Shown here: positions 63,101-64,000 of the stretch, piece after piece
Numbering within the stretch: the stretch's first letter is position 1
Layout: every line of letters begins with the position of its first letter
Assembly (NCBI RefSeq): GCF_003570905.1
Contig: NZ_QXJM01000039.1
Span: 1-64,000 of the forward strand
DNA length: 64,000 nt
DNA from: Cohnella faecalis
Lineage (GTDB): Bacteria; Bacillota; Bacilli; Paenibacillales; Paenibacillaceae
Direction: 5' to 3'
Position numbers and translations under genes: made by a program
Notes under the pieces: model-generated
What the model was told of the DNA's origin: nothing
Seen by the model: the letters and a program-made list of their open reading frames with translations, nothing else
Databases searched by the model: none

Positions 63101-63922
63101 ATGCGCAGCGGCTATCAGCCTATTCAGTCGCCCAGGTTTCAGAGGAATCTGCAGCACTCCGGTTATAAGTACCGGGAATATGCTCCGTCGGAAAGCTTGG
63201 CTTCGCATGTCGCTTGCTATTGGACGATGGATTTTCATGCAGGCGATGGGAATCAAGTGCATCGAATCCTGCCGGATGGCTGCGTGGACATCATTATCGA
63301 CCTCCGGTCGCCTTCTTGCCGAAAGGCCGCCTTTGTCGCAGGGCTGATGGCTCAGTATGAAGTCATGACTCTTACCGAAGCCCAATCCTCATTCGGCATC
63401 CGCTTTTTTATCGAATCGGCGCAGACTGTCTTGAAGTTCCCCGTCTCCGCCTTTATCGGAAGCCCGATCTTTCTGGAGGATATTTGGGGAGAGGAAGGGC
63501 TGTTCATAGTCGAAGAGATTCTCGCGGCGGATACAGCCTCCGAGATCGTTGAAATCGTTGAACGCAGACTGAACCTTTTGTTTTCATGCAACGTCGTTTC
63601 ATCCAGTTCTTTGTTGCACGCCAGCATGCAATATATGTACGCATTCAAGGGTAGTATTTCACCCTCGGAGTTGGCGGAAAAGCTTAGCTTTAGCGAACGG
63701 CATCTAAGAAGAATCTTTGACCGGGAATTGGGGATGAGCCCGAAGGAGATGCTAGGGATCGTTCGATTTCAAAGCATGCTGCAGGAGCTTCACAGCGGCG
63801 TCCATTCAAGCTTTACGGATATTGCTATGAAGTACGGCTACTACGATCAATCGCATTTTATAAAAAGCTTCAAGCGCTATTACGGGCTGCTGCCCAAGCA
63901 GTTGGGGAAAATCGACGGTTGA
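63101..63922 (+). CDS. AraC family transcriptional regulator (DUF6597/HTH_18 type)
   Basis: A 273-residue regulator. The N-terminal sensor domain reads YREYAPSESLASHVACYWTM, RILPDGCVDIIIDL and AFVAGLMAQYEVMTLTEAQ, a small-ligand domain common in this AraC subgroup; the C-terminal double helix-turn-helix is at about residues 185-265 (LAEKLSFSERHLRRIFDREL, DIAMKYGYYDQSHFIKSFKR). GAGG lies upstream of the ATG. The target is unknown; it may act on the nucleotidyltransferase or on genes beyond the window. Nothing is seen from 63923 to the right edge. Confidence 0.92.
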   Translation: MRSGYQPIQSPRFQRNLQHSGYKYREYAPSESLASHVACYWTMDFHAGDGNQVHRILPDGCVDIIIDLRSPSCRKAAFVAGLMAQYEVMTLTEAQSSFGIRFFIESAQTVLKFPVSAFIGSPIFLEDIWGEEGLFIVEEILAADTASEIVEIVERRLNLLFSCNVVSSSSLLHASMQYMYAFKGSISPSELAEKLSFSERHLRRIFDRELGMSPKEMLGIVRFQSMLQELHSGVHSSFTDIAMKYGYYDQSHFIKSFKRYYGLLPKQLGKIDG

Positions 63923-64000
63923 AGTCCGTTTTTTACTATATATGACGGCAACGGAAAGGTTATTGTAGTGATAGAATGTCTCTCTGAACAAGCCAAACCT

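Noticed and set aside
1..64000. tRNA or rRNA genes, prophage or insertion sequence
   Set aside because: Looked for on both strands by eye (conserved T-arm sequences, transposase and integrase motifs); none found.

Overview
The window looks like a chromosomal segment of a spore-forming Firmicute of the Paenibacillaceae (Paenibacillus/Cohnella type). Evidence: a single-chain glycyl-tRNA synthetase behind a T-box leader, an SLH-anchored surface protein, a secreted subtilisin with PA14 domains, LacI- and AraC-controlled sugar ABC operons, many one-component regulators, strong Shine-Dalgarno sequences and frequent TTG/GTG starts. No rRNA, tRNA, phage, transposase or CRISPR array was seen.

Layout. 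1-4155: a large DUF4011/superfamily-1 helicase gene with three reading-frame breaks, running off the left edge. 4391-10157: GNAT enzyme, then a response regulator, sensor kinase and RND pump operon on the minus strand. 10344-17640: small regulator/effector units (PhnA; MerR with two SRPBCC proteins; TetR with DUF2798; TetR with a divergent peroxiredoxin-like protein; alpha/beta hydrolase; HxlR with DoxX and a LigB-type dioxygenase). 17655-18191: a degenerate 51-52 bp tandem array abutting the 3' end of an NmrA-like gene. 18239-19946: glyQS with T-box and promoter. 19982-27820: LacI-controlled alpha-xyloside uptake and hydrolysis operon. 27840-28513: second 51-bp array and a gene remnant. 28768-33479: subtilisin, SDR with divergent MerR, panB. 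33514-36785: HTH/intramembrane protease-like/PLDc_N/ABC exporter operon. 37048-42410: SLH surface protein, lemA and DUF2207. 42411-47546: selO, MarR/flavodoxin pair, a hairpin-rich intergenic region, XRE/membrane protein pair, XRE plus cysteine hydrolase. 48010-58511: a second carbohydrate locus (PfkB kinase, four oxidoreductases, ABC importer, AraC regulator). 58577-60902: TetR with divergent DHA2 drug exporter. 60961-61698: third 51-bp array, ending at the stop codon of a VOC gene. 62486-63922: nucleotidyltransferase-like protein and an AraC regulator.

Two cross-cutting observations stand out. First, three arrays of one 51-bp repeat family occur in 44 kb; arrays 2 and 3 share the same left edge, the same non-repetitive right tail and the same hairpins, so they look like copies of one dispersed element of a kind I do not recognise. 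Second, five otherwise well-conserved genes carry seven frameshifts, every one a single-base deletion and mostly in short G/C/A runs. This points to base-calling or assembly error rather than gene decay, so those genes should be read as intact until resequenced. The helicase at the left edge has a different indel pattern and may be a true pseudogene.

Positions, motifs, palindromes and frames were read directly from the sequence. Family names rest on remembered motifs; no database search, folding or alignment program was run.
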